The notes below the pieces were generated by a model that saw nothing but the letters and a program-made list of their open reading frames with translations, did no database searches and had not been told where the DNA came from. Positions 35,007 through 43,800 of a stretch of 64,000 nucleotides of DNA are shown piece by piece. The position numbers and the translations under genes were made by a program. Origin of the DNA: Caballeronia arvi (lineage in GTDB: Bacteria > Pseudomonadota > Gammaproteobacteria > Burkholderiales > Burkholderiaceae); the NCBI RefSeq assembly GCF_001544695.2, contig NZ_FCOM02000025.1, positions 41,644 through 105,643 of the forward strand, written 5' to 3'. The first letter of the stretch is position 1. Each line of letters opens with the position of its first letter.

Positions 35007-35972
35007 CTACCAAGGAAGTAGGGAAACCGGCGCGCCGTCGTCGCGGCTGTAGCCGTCCCAGTTGTGCGCGTGCGGATTTGGATTGCCATGATGTGCCTCG
35101 AGGTCGAAGTCCGTCAGGGGCGTACCGATCGGCCCGTATTGACGCAACTGCGGCATTGTCCCCGGCATACTGGAAATCCACGCACCCGGTTCGCCGTTGA
35201 AAGGCATACCGGAAAGCTCGTCAACATCGCCATCTGGTATATCGGGCTGATAGTCGAACGGCTGCGCATCGCCGAGCAACGAGCTGCCGACACCATCGGA
35301 AAAACTTCTTAGCATCGGATCGCCGCCACTGTCATTGTCGGACGCCGTGCCTCCGAGCAGCGCACCTGCCGCCGCTTCTGCCGCGCCGAGCCAATCGAAG
35401 CCGCCGCCGTCACCGCCCCCGACCGCGCCCGATCCGGCCGATCGCGCAGCCTTCAGAAGCGCCTCCTGTTTCGACGGCTGATACGGGCCCGGCACGATCG
35501 CCTCGCCGCTGCCGAAGGCGCCCGATAACGGCGGGAACAAGTCACCAGGCACGCGCGGCCCGTCCGGGAGTGTGGACATTTGGGACGCGTCCGCCGGCAC
35601 GTAGCCGCCGCCCCAATCGTCGGCGCGATCGATGACGGGAATGACGAGGTCATCCTCTACTGCCTCCTTGACTGCTTCCTCCAGTTGCTCGTGCGTGTCT
35701 CTCGAATGCCCGCGAGTCAGGCCATTCTCGATGGCGAATTCGCCCAGCGCGTCAAGCTCTTCCACGCCAACGTCACCGGCGAGACCACCGGCCAACGGGC
35801 TAAGCCAAAACCATTCAAGAAAATCCTCTTTGTCCTGCTCTCGTTGCTTGCGCCGCTCGGCTTCTGACAGCAACGAAAACGCGTAGCTGCTCCGGTGTTC
35901 GTCCTCGTATCCGGTTTCGCTGTAGAGCGTGCAGCGCCTTTCGGTGCTCTCTTCCAGTTCTACCTTCTGCAT
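35007..35972 (-). CDS. Putative polymorphic-toxin-like protein with histidine-rich C-terminal motif
   Basis: 321 residues from ATG 35972 (the frame is open upstream through the tRNA, which is a shadow). No signal peptide. Order: charged N-terminal helical region (about 1-55), short hydrophobic stretch (FWLSPLAGGLAGDVG), acidic helix, long Gly/Ala/Asp/Pro-rich linker (about 140-265), then a compact C-terminal domain of about 50 residues with RQYGPIGTPLTDFDLEAHHG and NPNPHAHNWDGYSR. The D-x-x-x-HHG-x-P-x-PHAH-x-W pattern resembles the short catalytic domains of secreted nuclease-type toxins. Family and secretion route are not established. Confidence 0.5.
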   Translation of the reverse strand: MQKVELEESTERRCTLYSETGYEDEHRSSYAFSLLSEAERRKQREQDKEDFLEWFWLSPLAGGLAGDVGVEELDALGEFAIENGLTRGHSRDTHEQLEEAVKEAVEDDLVIPVIDRADDWGGGYVPADASQMSTLPDGPRVPGDLFPPLSGAFGSGEAIVPGPYQPSKQEALLKAARSAGSGAVGGGDGGGFDWLGAAEAAAGALLGGTASDNDSGGDPMLRSFSDGVGSSLLGDAQPFDYQPDIPDGDVDELSGMPFNGEPGAWISSMPGTMPQLRQYGPIGTPLTDFDLEAHHGNPNPHAHNWDGYSRDDGAPVSLLPW

Positions 35973-36214
35973 ATGCCGCTCTCGTCTCGATTGTTGGATG
36001 CATCTTTCGCCTTCGTCGACATCTCGCTTCCCGTCGCGTTGAAAGGGCAAATAGGTAGCATGCCGAAACATAGAGCGGTTTACCCCTTCGGGCGAACCAT
36101 CGCTTGTACAAGTTCCACGATGACGCCAGCAGCCAGTGAATTTTGGCGTCGCGATGCGCCAAAAATGCCGTGATATGTCCCCGGTGGCAACGGTGAAACT
36201 TGAGCAACGTTGAA

Positions 36215-36248
36215 CAAAAAACCCCGAGAGCCTTACGCTGTCGGGGTT
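36215..36248 (-). terminator. Rho-independent terminator after tRNA-Leu
   Basis: On the minus strand AACCCCGA ... TCGGGGTT with an imperfect inner stem, then six T's. It lies 35 bases beyond the tRNA 3' end, so the toxin-like operon downstream needs its own promoter. Confidence 0.85.
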
Positions 36249-36282
36249 TCTGGTCAAACTTGGGCGATGCTTGCAAACTACT

Positions 36283-36367
36283 TGGTGCCGGGGACCGGAC
36301 TCGAACCGGCAAGCCGTGAGGCGGCGGATTTTAAGTCCGCTATGTTTACCAATTTCATCACCCCGGC
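36283..36367 (-). tRNA. tRNA-Leu (anticodon TAA), CCA encoded
   Basis: Read on the minus strand: acceptor GCCGGGG pairs with CCCCGGC, anticodon loop ACTTAAAA gives anticodon TAA, a class II variable arm (GCCTCACGGC) is present, and the T arm is CCGGTTCGAGTCCGG. The 3' CCA is encoded (36283-36285). 85 nt. Confidence 0.96.
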
Positions 36368-36439
36368 AGGGCGGACGCGATTCTACCATTGCCCTCGCGC
36401 GCACCAAAAACGCTCGACTTGACCAAGGGAACCCTACGA

Positions 36440-36892
36440 ATGCGAATCGGCGTCATCTCCGACACTCACAATCTTGTGCGCCCCGAAGCGCTCGATGCCT
36501 TGCGCGGCGTGGCGCACATCCTGCACGCCGGCGATATCTGCCGGCGCGACGTGCTCGATACGCTCGCTTCACTCGCGCCGCTCACGGTCGTGCGCGGCAA
36601 CAACGATATCGGCGATGACGTCGCGCACTTGCCCGAACATGCGCGCATCACGCTCGGCGGCGCGACGATCCACATCGTGCACGATATCGCCGATATCCCG
36701 AAGCAGCTCGACGGCATCGATGTCGTCATCACCGGTCACTCGCACAAGCCGCTCGTCGAAAAACGCAGCGATGTGCTCTTCGTGAATCCCGGCAGCGCGG
36801 GGCCGCGCCGTTTCAGGTTGCCAGTCACGCTCGCGCTGCTCGATATCGATGAAGGCAAGTCGGAAGCGCATATCGTCGCGCTCGTGACATGA
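36440..36892 (+). CDS. YfcE/MJ0936-type phosphodiesterase
   Basis: 150 residues from ATG 36440 (preceding in-frame codons run into the tRNA). The metallophosphoesterase motifs are complete: GVISDTHN at the N-terminus, HAGDI, VRGNNDIGDD, VHDIADI and ITGHSHKP. Length fits the small YfcE/MJ0936 branch, Mn-dependent phosphodiesterases of unknown physiological substrate. It is divergent from the tRNA and convergent with the MHS transporter, separated from it by a bidirectional terminator. Confidence 0.88.
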   Translation: MRIGVISDTHNLVRPEALDALRGVAHILHAGDICRRDVLDTLASLAPLTVVRGNNDIGDDVAHLPEHARITLGGATIHIVHDIADIPKQLDGIDVVITGHSHKPLVEKRSDVLFVNPGSAGPRRFRLPVTLALLDIDEGKSEAHIVALVT

Positions 36893-36927
36893 AAAAAGGG
36901 CCGGCGCATCGAGCGCCGGCCCTTTTT
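36893..36927. terminator. Bidirectional Rho-independent terminator
   Basis: AGGGCCGGCGC-ATCGA-GCGCCGGCCCT, a perfect 11-bp stem flanked by A's on the left and T's on the right, so it works for both the YfcE-type gene (plus) and the MHS transporter (minus). Confidence 0.95.
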
Positions 36928-36941
36928 AGATCACACCGATA

Positions 36942-38417
36942 TCACGCGCGCACCGTGCCTTCCGGGAACGCATCGTCCATCTCGGCGGCTTCGCGATGGC
37001 CGCGCAAAATCGCATGCGCCTCCGACTTCGAGGCCACCGACGGCGGCGAGCCCTTCAGCGGCTTCTTCGCCGTCTCTTGCAGCGCGAGCACCGACACGAT
37101 ACCGATCAGCGATGCGCCCATCAGATAGTACGCGGGCATCATCAGATTGCCGGTCGTGTCGACGAGCCATGCAGTGACGAGCGGCGTCGTGCCGCCGAAC
37201 AGCGATACCGACACGTTGAAGCCGATCGCGAGCGCGCCGTAGCGGATCTTCGTCGGGAAGAGCGCGGGCAGCGACGACGGCATCACGCCCGTGAACGTCG
37301 ACAGAAGCGCGCCGAGAATCATCATGCCCGCAAAAATCGACGGAACCGTGCCCATGCGGATCAGCGAAAGCGCCGGAATCGACAGCACCAGCAGGCCGAT
37401 ACAACCCGCGAGCATCACCGGCTTGCGGCCGATCGTATCCGACAGTCGGCCCGCGAAGATCGTCAGCGGGATCATCAGCACCATCACGGCGAGCACGATG
37501 AACAGGCCGTGCGATTCGTTGAACTTGAGCGTCGCCGACAGATAGCTCGGCAGATACGACAGCGCCATGTAGTCGGTCACGTTGAAGATCAGCACGAGGC
37601 CGACGCATTGCAGCAGCGGCTTCCATTGCTGGAGCAGCGTTTCGCGGAACTGCTGCTTGGTTGTCTCGTGCGACACGGCTTCGGCCTTCTCGGCTTCACG
37701 CTGGAACGCCGGCGTCTCTTCGAGCTTCATCCGGATGTAGAGACCGATCAGACCGAGCGGACCGGCGATGATGAACGGAATGCGCCAGCCCCAGCCGAGG
37801 AGCGTCTCCTGCGACATGACGGACGTCATCACCGCGACGACGCCTGCGCCGAGCACGTAACCCACGAGCGTGCCGCACTCGAGGAAGCTCGACATGAAAC
37901 CGCGCTTCTTGTCCGGCGAGAATTCGGCGATGAAGGTCGCCGCGCCGCCGTACTCGCCGCCCGTCGAAAAGCCCTGCACGAGACGCGCGACGAGCAGAAG
38001 CACGGGCGCCATCACGCCGATGCTGTCGTAGCTCGGAATCAGGCCGATACAGAAGGTGCCGACGGCCATCATGATCATGGTCATCGCGAGCACGCGCTTG
38101 CGGCCGATGCGGTCGCCGAGCGGGCCGAACACCATGCCGCCGATCGGGCGCACGAGAAACGCCGCGGCGAACGTGCCGAACGTCGCGAGCAGCTGCGCCG
38201 CCGGGCTCGACGACGGGAAGAACACCTTGCCGAGCGTCACGGCGATGTAGCTGTACACGCCGAAGTCGAACCACTCCATCGCGTTACCGATGGCCATCGC
38301 GCCGACAGCGCGCTTCAGCAGGGATTGATCGACGATGGTGATGTCGTCGAGGGTGAGATCGGACTTCGGACTCGATGATTCGCTGTTACGCCAAAGGCCC
38401 TCGTGAAGAGAAGACAT
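36942..38417 (-). CDS. MHS-family MFS symporter (ProP/ShiA/KgtP-like)
   Basis: 491 residues from ATG 38417 (open frame further upstream is non-coding). The family signature is clear: AIGNAMEWFDFGVYSYIAVTLGKVFF in TM1, FLVRPIGGMVFGPLGDRIGRKRVL between TM2 and TM3, LVQGFSTGGEYGGAATFIAEFSPDKKRGF around TM4-5. Length and motifs match proline/betaine, shikimate or dicarboxylate proton symporters; the substrate cannot be decided. It stands alone with a 600-base region upstream. Confidence 0.92.
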   Translation of the reverse strand: MSSLHEGLWRNSESSSPKSDLTLDDITIVDQSLLKRAVGAMAIGNAMEWFDFGVYSYIAVTLGKVFFPSSSPAAQLLATFGTFAAAFLVRPIGGMVFGPLGDRIGRKRVLAMTMIMMAVGTFCIGLIPSYDSIGVMAPVLLLVARLVQGFSTGGEYGGAATFIAEFSPDKKRGFMSSFLECGTLVGYVLGAGVVAVMTSVMSQETLLGWGWRIPFIIAGPLGLIGLYIRMKLEETPAFQREAEKAEAVSHETTKQQFRETLLQQWKPLLQCVGLVLIFNVTDYMALSYLPSYLSATLKFNESHGLFIVLAVMVLMIPLTIFAGRLSDTIGRKPVMLAGCIGLLVLSIPALSLIRMGTVPSIFAGMMILGALLSTFTGVMPSSLPALFPTKIRYGALAIGFNVSVSLFGGTTPLVTAWLVDTTGNLMMPAYYLMGASLIGIVSVLALQETAKKPLKGSPPSVASKSEAHAILRGHREAAEMDDAFPEGTVRA

Positions 38418-39021
38418 AGTTCGAAAAACTCCGTATTCGATCCCGAAAGCTCGAAAGAACTTCGGGTGCGTCGCCGCGGAGGACGGACGCAAATTGCCGG
38501 GATAGTGCAGTTTCGAGACGGCGCCGCGAACGCTTGAGACGAAAGCAAAGGCTTCCCACAGCCTCGGGCCGGGCGGCGCGAAGCTGAAAAGCGAAAAGAA
38601 ACACGGTGCCGGTGCCTCGCGCGGGTGTAGTCGCGAAATTGCACTCGGATGAAACCAACGAATTTGACGTGCGGACGGCGAGTTCCACGGTGAACGTGAA
38701 CTGCCGCGGGTGGGCCGCGACGTCGGCGAAAAAACTGCTTGAGACGAAAAAGGCCGGCGTTGTTGCTCGGAAACCGACGCGCCTCTTTGTATAAAAACTG
38801 TCACTAACGCGCGAGAGACCGAAGCACGCTTCGGAAACAATTACGCGTGAATGATGGTGAGTTGCTGTTGATAACGAGCAAGATAATAACACGATGACAG
38901 ATGATGTGCAAACCGCTTACTTAATGCGGTGCATTGGAATCGGCGCAAACCCTTATCCGCTATAGGATTCCGCTGAATTTATTGATGTACCAGGCAGACC
39001 ATTTTGCGGCGCGCGCGGGCA
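38418..39021. other. Intergenic region between MHS transporter start and yggX terminator
   Basis: About 600 bases holding the promoter and leader of the MHS transporter. Open frames across it (both strands) have no recognisable protein character. GC falls around 38760-38990. I see no repeat, tRNA or mobile element. Confidence 0.55.
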
Positions 39022-39049
39022 AGAAAAAACCGGCCGCATGGGCCGGTTC
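39022..39049 (-). terminator. Rho-independent terminator of yggX
   Basis: On the minus strand AACCGGCC-CATGC-GGCCGGTT followed by six T's, 25 bases past the yggX stop. Confidence 0.93.
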
Positions 39050-39073
39050 TTGCAGGACAGTCGAAGCGCGATC

Positions 39074-39346
39074 TCAGCTTTGCGGCGGCACGTAGCCCGA
39101 AGCCGTATCGGCGCCCTCGCCGAAGAAATATTTCTCGGTCTGCTTGATAAGGTACTGGCGCGCGCGCGGATCGGCCATGTTCAGACGATTTTCGTTGATG
39201 AGCATCGTCTGCTGCTTGAGCCAGCCTTGCCAGGCTTCCTTCGAGATCGTTTCGTAAATGCGCTTGCCAAGCTCGCCGGGCAGCGGCGGGAAATCCAGTC
39301 CTTCGGCTTCCTTGCCGAGCTTCGCGCATTGAACCATTCGGGCCAT
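39074..39346 (-). CDS. yggX: Probable Fe(2+)-trafficking protein YggX
   Basis: 90 residues beginning MARMVQCAKLGKEAEGLDFPPLPG, the family signature with its conserved Cys7, followed by GKRIYETISKEAWQGWLKQQTMLINENRLNMADP and the end FFGEGADTASGYVPPQS. YggX handles ferrous iron and protects Fe-S clusters from oxidation. It lies 61 bases behind argA on the same strand, a conserved pairing in betaproteobacteria, and a terminator follows. Confidence 0.96.
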   Translation of the reverse strand: MARMVQCAKLGKEAEGLDFPPLPGELGKRIYETISKEAWQGWLKQQTMLINENRLNMADPRARQYLIKQTEKYFFGEGADTASGYVPPQS

Positions 39347-39407
39347 TATGAGTTTCTCCTGTGTCGGGGACTTCAGCGCGATGTTTTCGCGCCTCGTTGA
39401 TTCGTGT

Positions 39408-40790
39408 TCAAAGCTGTTTCATCAGGACGAGCGACTTGCGCTGCCAGTTGTAGAGTCGCCTGCGGTCTTCCGGCAGGTCGTCGACCGTCACCTTCACGAA
39501 GCCGCGCTTCAGGAACCAGTGCTCCGTGCGCGTCGTCAGCACGAAGATGCGGGTCAGGCCGCGCGCGCGGGCGCGTTGCTCGATGCGCTTCAGAAGCCGC
39601 TCGCCGTCGCCCGAACCTTGCGCTTCCGGCGCGACCGTCAGGCATGCCATCTCGCCGATGCGCTCCTGCGTATACGGATAGAGCGCCGCGCAGCCAAACA
39701 GCACGCCGTCGTGCTCGATGACCGAAAAGTGATCGATGTCGCGCTCGATCTGGTGTCGCCCGCGCCGCACGAGCGTGCCATCGCTTTCGAGCGGCTCGAT
39801 CAGCGTGAGAATGCCGCCGACGTCGTCCGGCGTCGCTTCGCGCAGGCTTTCGAGATTCTCGTACGAGATCATCGTGCCGACGCCATCGTGCAGGAACAGT
39901 TCGAGCAGCACGCTTCCGTCGAGCGAATAGGGAATGATGTGCCCGCGCGCGACGCCGCCACGGCATGCGCGCACCGTGTGCTTCAGGTAGAACGCCGTGT
40001 CGCCCTGCAGCTCGCCGCTTTCCTGCAGGCGATACGCGTCGTCGAGCGACAATTCGCGGATCAGTTCGTTTTCCGAGTCGACGAGGCCGGGAATTTCCGT
40101 CACGAAAATGATCTTGTCGGCGCGCAATGCGATGGCCGCGGCGGACGCGACATCTTCCATCGACAGATTGAACGCCTCGCCGGTCGGCGAAAAACCGAGC
40201 GACGACAGCAGCACGAGCTTGTTCGACGCGAGCGACTGGCGGATCGAATCGCCGTCGATCTTGCGCACGACGCCCGTGTGCTGGAAATCGACGCCATCCA
40301 GAATGCCGACCGGACGCGCCGTCACGAAATTGCCCGACACGACGCTGATGTGCGCATGGGCCATCGGCGTGTTCGGCAAGCCCTGGCTGATCGCGGCCTC
40401 GATGTCGAGGCGCACTTCGCCGGCCGCTTCCTTCGCGGATTCGAGGGCGCGCAGGTCCGTAATCCGCAACCCGTGCGAGAACGACGATTCGACGCCGTGC
40501 AGGCTCAACTGCTCGTCGAGCTGCGGGCGCGAACCGTGCACGAGCACGACGTGGATGCCCATTGCGTGCAGCAGGCCGACGTCCTGTACGAGCGCGTTCA
40601 GACGTCCTTCCTGCACCAGTTCGCCGCCGAACGCGACGACGAAGGTCTTGTTTCGGAACGCGTGAATATAGGGCGCGACGGAGCGCATCCAGTCAACGAA
40701 CTGGGCGAGGGGATTGGGCGCTTCGGGCTCTGAAGCAACCGGCTGCGAGGCCGCCTGTGTGCTCATCGTGAGGTCGGTTTGGGAATTCAT
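39408..40790 (-). CDS. argA: Amino-acid N-acetyltransferase ArgA
   Basis: 460-aa N-acetylglutamate synthase, first step of arginine synthesis. The N-terminal amino-acid kinase domain (about 30-290; FVVAFGGELV, VVLVHGSRPQ, GVVRKIDGDSIRQ) is probably the arginine-sensing domain, and the C-terminal GNAT domain (about 300-445; LTVAPEAQGSGDGERLLKRIEQRA) supplies the acetyl-CoA site. I start at ATG 40790; ATG 40766 is an alternative. Only 22 bases separate this start from that of divergent hrpA, and a symmetric -10 sits between them. Confidence 0.94.
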   Translation of the reverse strand: MNSQTDLTMSTQAASQPVASEPEAPNPLAQFVDWMRSVAPYIHAFRNKTFVVAFGGELVQEGRLNALVQDVGLLHAMGIHVVLVHGSRPQLDEQLSLHGVESSFSHGLRITDLRALESAKEAAGEVRLDIEAAISQGLPNTPMAHAHISVVSGNFVTARPVGILDGVDFQHTGVVRKIDGDSIRQSLASNKLVLLSSLGFSPTGEAFNLSMEDVASAAAIALRADKIIFVTEIPGLVDSENELIRELSLDDAYRLQESGELQGDTAFYLKHTVRACRGGVARGHIIPYSLDGSVLLELFLHDGVGTMISYENLESLREATPDDVGGILTLIEPLESDGTLVRRGRHQIERDIDHFSVIEHDGVLFGCAALYPYTQERIGEMACLTVAPEAQGSGDGERLLKRIEQRARARGLTRIFVLTTRTEHWFLKRGFVKVTVDDLPEDRRRLYNWQRKSLVLMKQL

Positions 40791-40796
40791 CCCGGG

Positions 40797-40804
40797 ATTA
40801 TAAT
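40797..40804. promoter_or_regulatory. Symmetric -10 element shared by argA and hrpA
   Basis: ATTATAAT contains TATAAT on both strands (plus 40799-40804, minus 40802-40797). Transcription start at the usual 6-7 bases past each hexamer would fall at about 40811 for hrpA (ATG 40813) and about 40790 for argA (ATG 40790), predicting leaderless or near-leaderless mRNAs. No good -35 was found in either direction. Confidence 0.5.
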
Positions 40805-40812
40805 GCGACGCT

Positions 40813-43800
40813 ATGCCGAATGTTTTCCGACCCGCACGCCCCGGCCAGCCGGGCAAGCCCCAATCCGCCGATAAAGCCACCGACACTCAGGACCAGCTGA
40901 AGAAGCTGCGTGAAAATCTGCTGCGCGAAGCGCGGGAAGGCGAAGGCGCGGGCGCTTCCGGCGAGTCGGCGGGATTGAGCAAGAAGGAACTCGCCGCCCG
41001 GCGATTCGCGGGGGCGAAAGCGGGTGCTGCTGGGGTTTCGAAAGAAGCGAAGCCGCAAGCCGCTCAGCGTCCGCAGCCCGTGGCCAAGACAGCGTTGGCG
41101 CAACCTGATCAGCGTCCGCGGCCTGTCGCGAAGACAGTGCCGGCGCAGGCCGATCGGCGTCCAGAGCCCGCCGCGAAGACGCCGCGACCGCAACCCGATC
41201 ACCGTCCGCCAAAGCCGCGCGAAGACGCACGCACATCTGCGCAGCCTTCTTCGCAGCCGCAAGCGCAAGCGCAACCCAAGCGGAACGATGTCCGTCGTGA
41301 GCAGACTGATCGTCCGCGACGCGCGGTCGAGAGCATGCCTGCCGAAGCGCGCAAGCCAGATACGAAGCCGCGTGTCACCGAACGGCAAAACGAAACGCCG
41401 AAATCCGAACGCCCGTCCGAAGCACGCGAGCCGCGACCACCGCGAGAACCGCGTCCGCCCCGCGCGCCGCGCATCATCACGCCGAATCCCGTTCCGCCGA
41501 TCACCTTCCCCGAAGCGCTGCCGGTTTCAGCCCGGCGCGACGAGATCGCGCGTGCGATCGACGCGAATCAGGTCGTGATCGTCAGCGGCGAAACCGGCTC
41601 GGGCAAGACCACGCAGCTTCCGAAAATCTGCCTCGCGCTCGGACGCGGCCTCGGCGTGGGCGGCAGCGGCCTCATCGGGCACACGCAGCCGCGGCGTATC
41701 GCGGCATCGGCGACGGGCCGGCGCATCGCGGAGGAGCTTGGCACGCCGTTCGGCGAAGTGGTCGGCTACAAGGTGCGCTTCACCGACAATCTCGCGCCGG
41801 GCGCATCCGTCAAGCTGATGACGGACGGCATTCTGCTCGCGGAAACGCAGACCGATCCGCTGCTGAACGCATACGACACGATCATCATCGACGAGGCGCA
41901 CGAGCGCAGCCTGAACATCGACTTTCTGCTCGGCTATCTGAAGGAAATCCTGCCGAAGCGCCCGAATCTGAAGCTGATCGTCACGTCCGCGACCATCGAC
42001 GCCGAGCGCTTCGCGCGCCATTTTGGCAGCGATGAAAAACCCGCGCCCGTGATCGAAGTCAGCGGACGGCTGTATCCGGTGGAAGTGCGCTATCGACCGA
42101 TCGAAGAGGAAAGCGAGGCGATCAAGAACGCGCAGGGCACCGCGCCGAAGCGCGGCGACCGCAAGACCGACCGCGATCTGATGGAAGGCATCGTCGATGC
42201 CGTCGACGAGTTGTGCCGCGTCGGCCCCGGCGATGTGCTCGTGTTCCTGCCCGGCGAGCGCGAAATCCGCGACGCCGCGGAAGCGCTGCGCAAGCATCAT
42301 CCGCCGCACACCGAAATCCTGCCGCTCTTCGCGCGCCTGTCCGCACAGGAGCAGGAACGCGTGTTCAAGCCGTCGAACGCGCGGCGCATCGTGCTCGCGA
42401 CCAATGTCGCGGAAACGTCGCTGACGGTGCCGGGCATCCGCTATGTCGTCGATACCGGCATGGCGCGGGTGAAGCGCTATTCGTATCGCAACAAGGTCGA
42501 GCAGTTGCAGATCGAGCCGGTGTCGCAGGCGGCTGCGAACCAGCGCGCGGGCCGCTGCGGACGCGTTGCGGACGGCGTGTGCATCCGTCTCTACGACGAA
42601 GCCGATTTCCAGTCGCGGCCGCGCTTCACCGATCCGGAAATCCTGCGCTCGTCGCTCGCGGCCGTGATTCTGCGCATGAAGTCGCTGCATCTGACGGCGA
42701 TCGAAACCTTCCCGTTCATCGAGCCGCCGCCTGGCCGCGCGATCGCCGACGGCTATCAGCTGCTGAACGAACTCGGCGCCGTCGATGACGACAACGCGCT
42801 CACGCCGCTCGGCCGCGAGCTCGCGCGCCTGCCGCTCGATCCGCGCGTCGGACGGATGATTCTCGCCGCGCGCGATCATCACGCGCTGACGGAAGTGCTG
42901 GTCATCGCGTCGGCCTTGTCGGTGCAGGATCCGCGCGACCGGCCGATCGAGGCGCAGGAGCAGGCGGATCAGGCGCATCGGCAGTTCGTCGACGAGCGCT
43001 CCGAATTCCTGCAGTGGACGCGCATCTGGAAGTGGTTCGAGGACGCCGTCGCGCACAAGAAGTCGAACAAGCAGCTCGCCGATGCGTGCCGCGCGAATTT
43101 TCTGTCGCATCTGCGGCTGCGTGAATGGCGCGACGTGCATTCGCAATTGCTGACGGTCGTGCGCGAGCACGGCTGGCGGCTGAACGAATCCGACGCGACG
43201 TTCGAACAGGTGCATCTGTCGCTCCTGACGGGCCTGCTCGGCAACGTCGGTCTCAAAGCCGACGACGAGCCGCATTATCTCGGCGCGCGCGGCATCAAGT
43301 TTCATTTGTGGCCGGGCTCCGCGCTGCTGAAGAAAGCGGGGCGCTGGGTGATGGCGGGCGAGTTGATCGAGACGAGCCGGCTGTATGCGCGCACGATCGC
43401 GAAAATCGAGCCGGAATGGCTCGAAACGGTCGGCGCGCATTTGCTGAAGACATCGCTTTCGGACGCGCATTGGGAGAAGAAGGCGGCGCAGGTCGTCGCC
43501 TACGAGCGCGCGACGCTGTACGGCCTGATTGTCTACGCGCGCCGGCGCGTGAGCTTCGGCAAGCAGGATCCGAAATACGCGCGCGAGCTGTTCATCCGTG
43601 GCGCGCTCGTCGAGGGCGAATTCGATACGCGTCTGCCGTTCTTCGCGCACAACCGCAAGCTGGTCGCTGACATCGAGCAACTGGAGCACAAGTCGCGCCG
43701 CCAGGACGTCCTCGTCGACGATGAGCTCATCCACGGTTTCTACGATTCGCTGATTCCCGAAGGCATGTGGACCGGCGCGGCGTTCGAACGCTGGTATCGC

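Noticed and set aside
36283..36367. att-type direct repeat of the tRNA-Leu 3' end bounding the toxin-like block
   Set aside because: I looked for a second copy of the tRNA 3' end at the far side (33.9-34.4 kb) and saw none; no integrase gene is present, so island status stays unproven.
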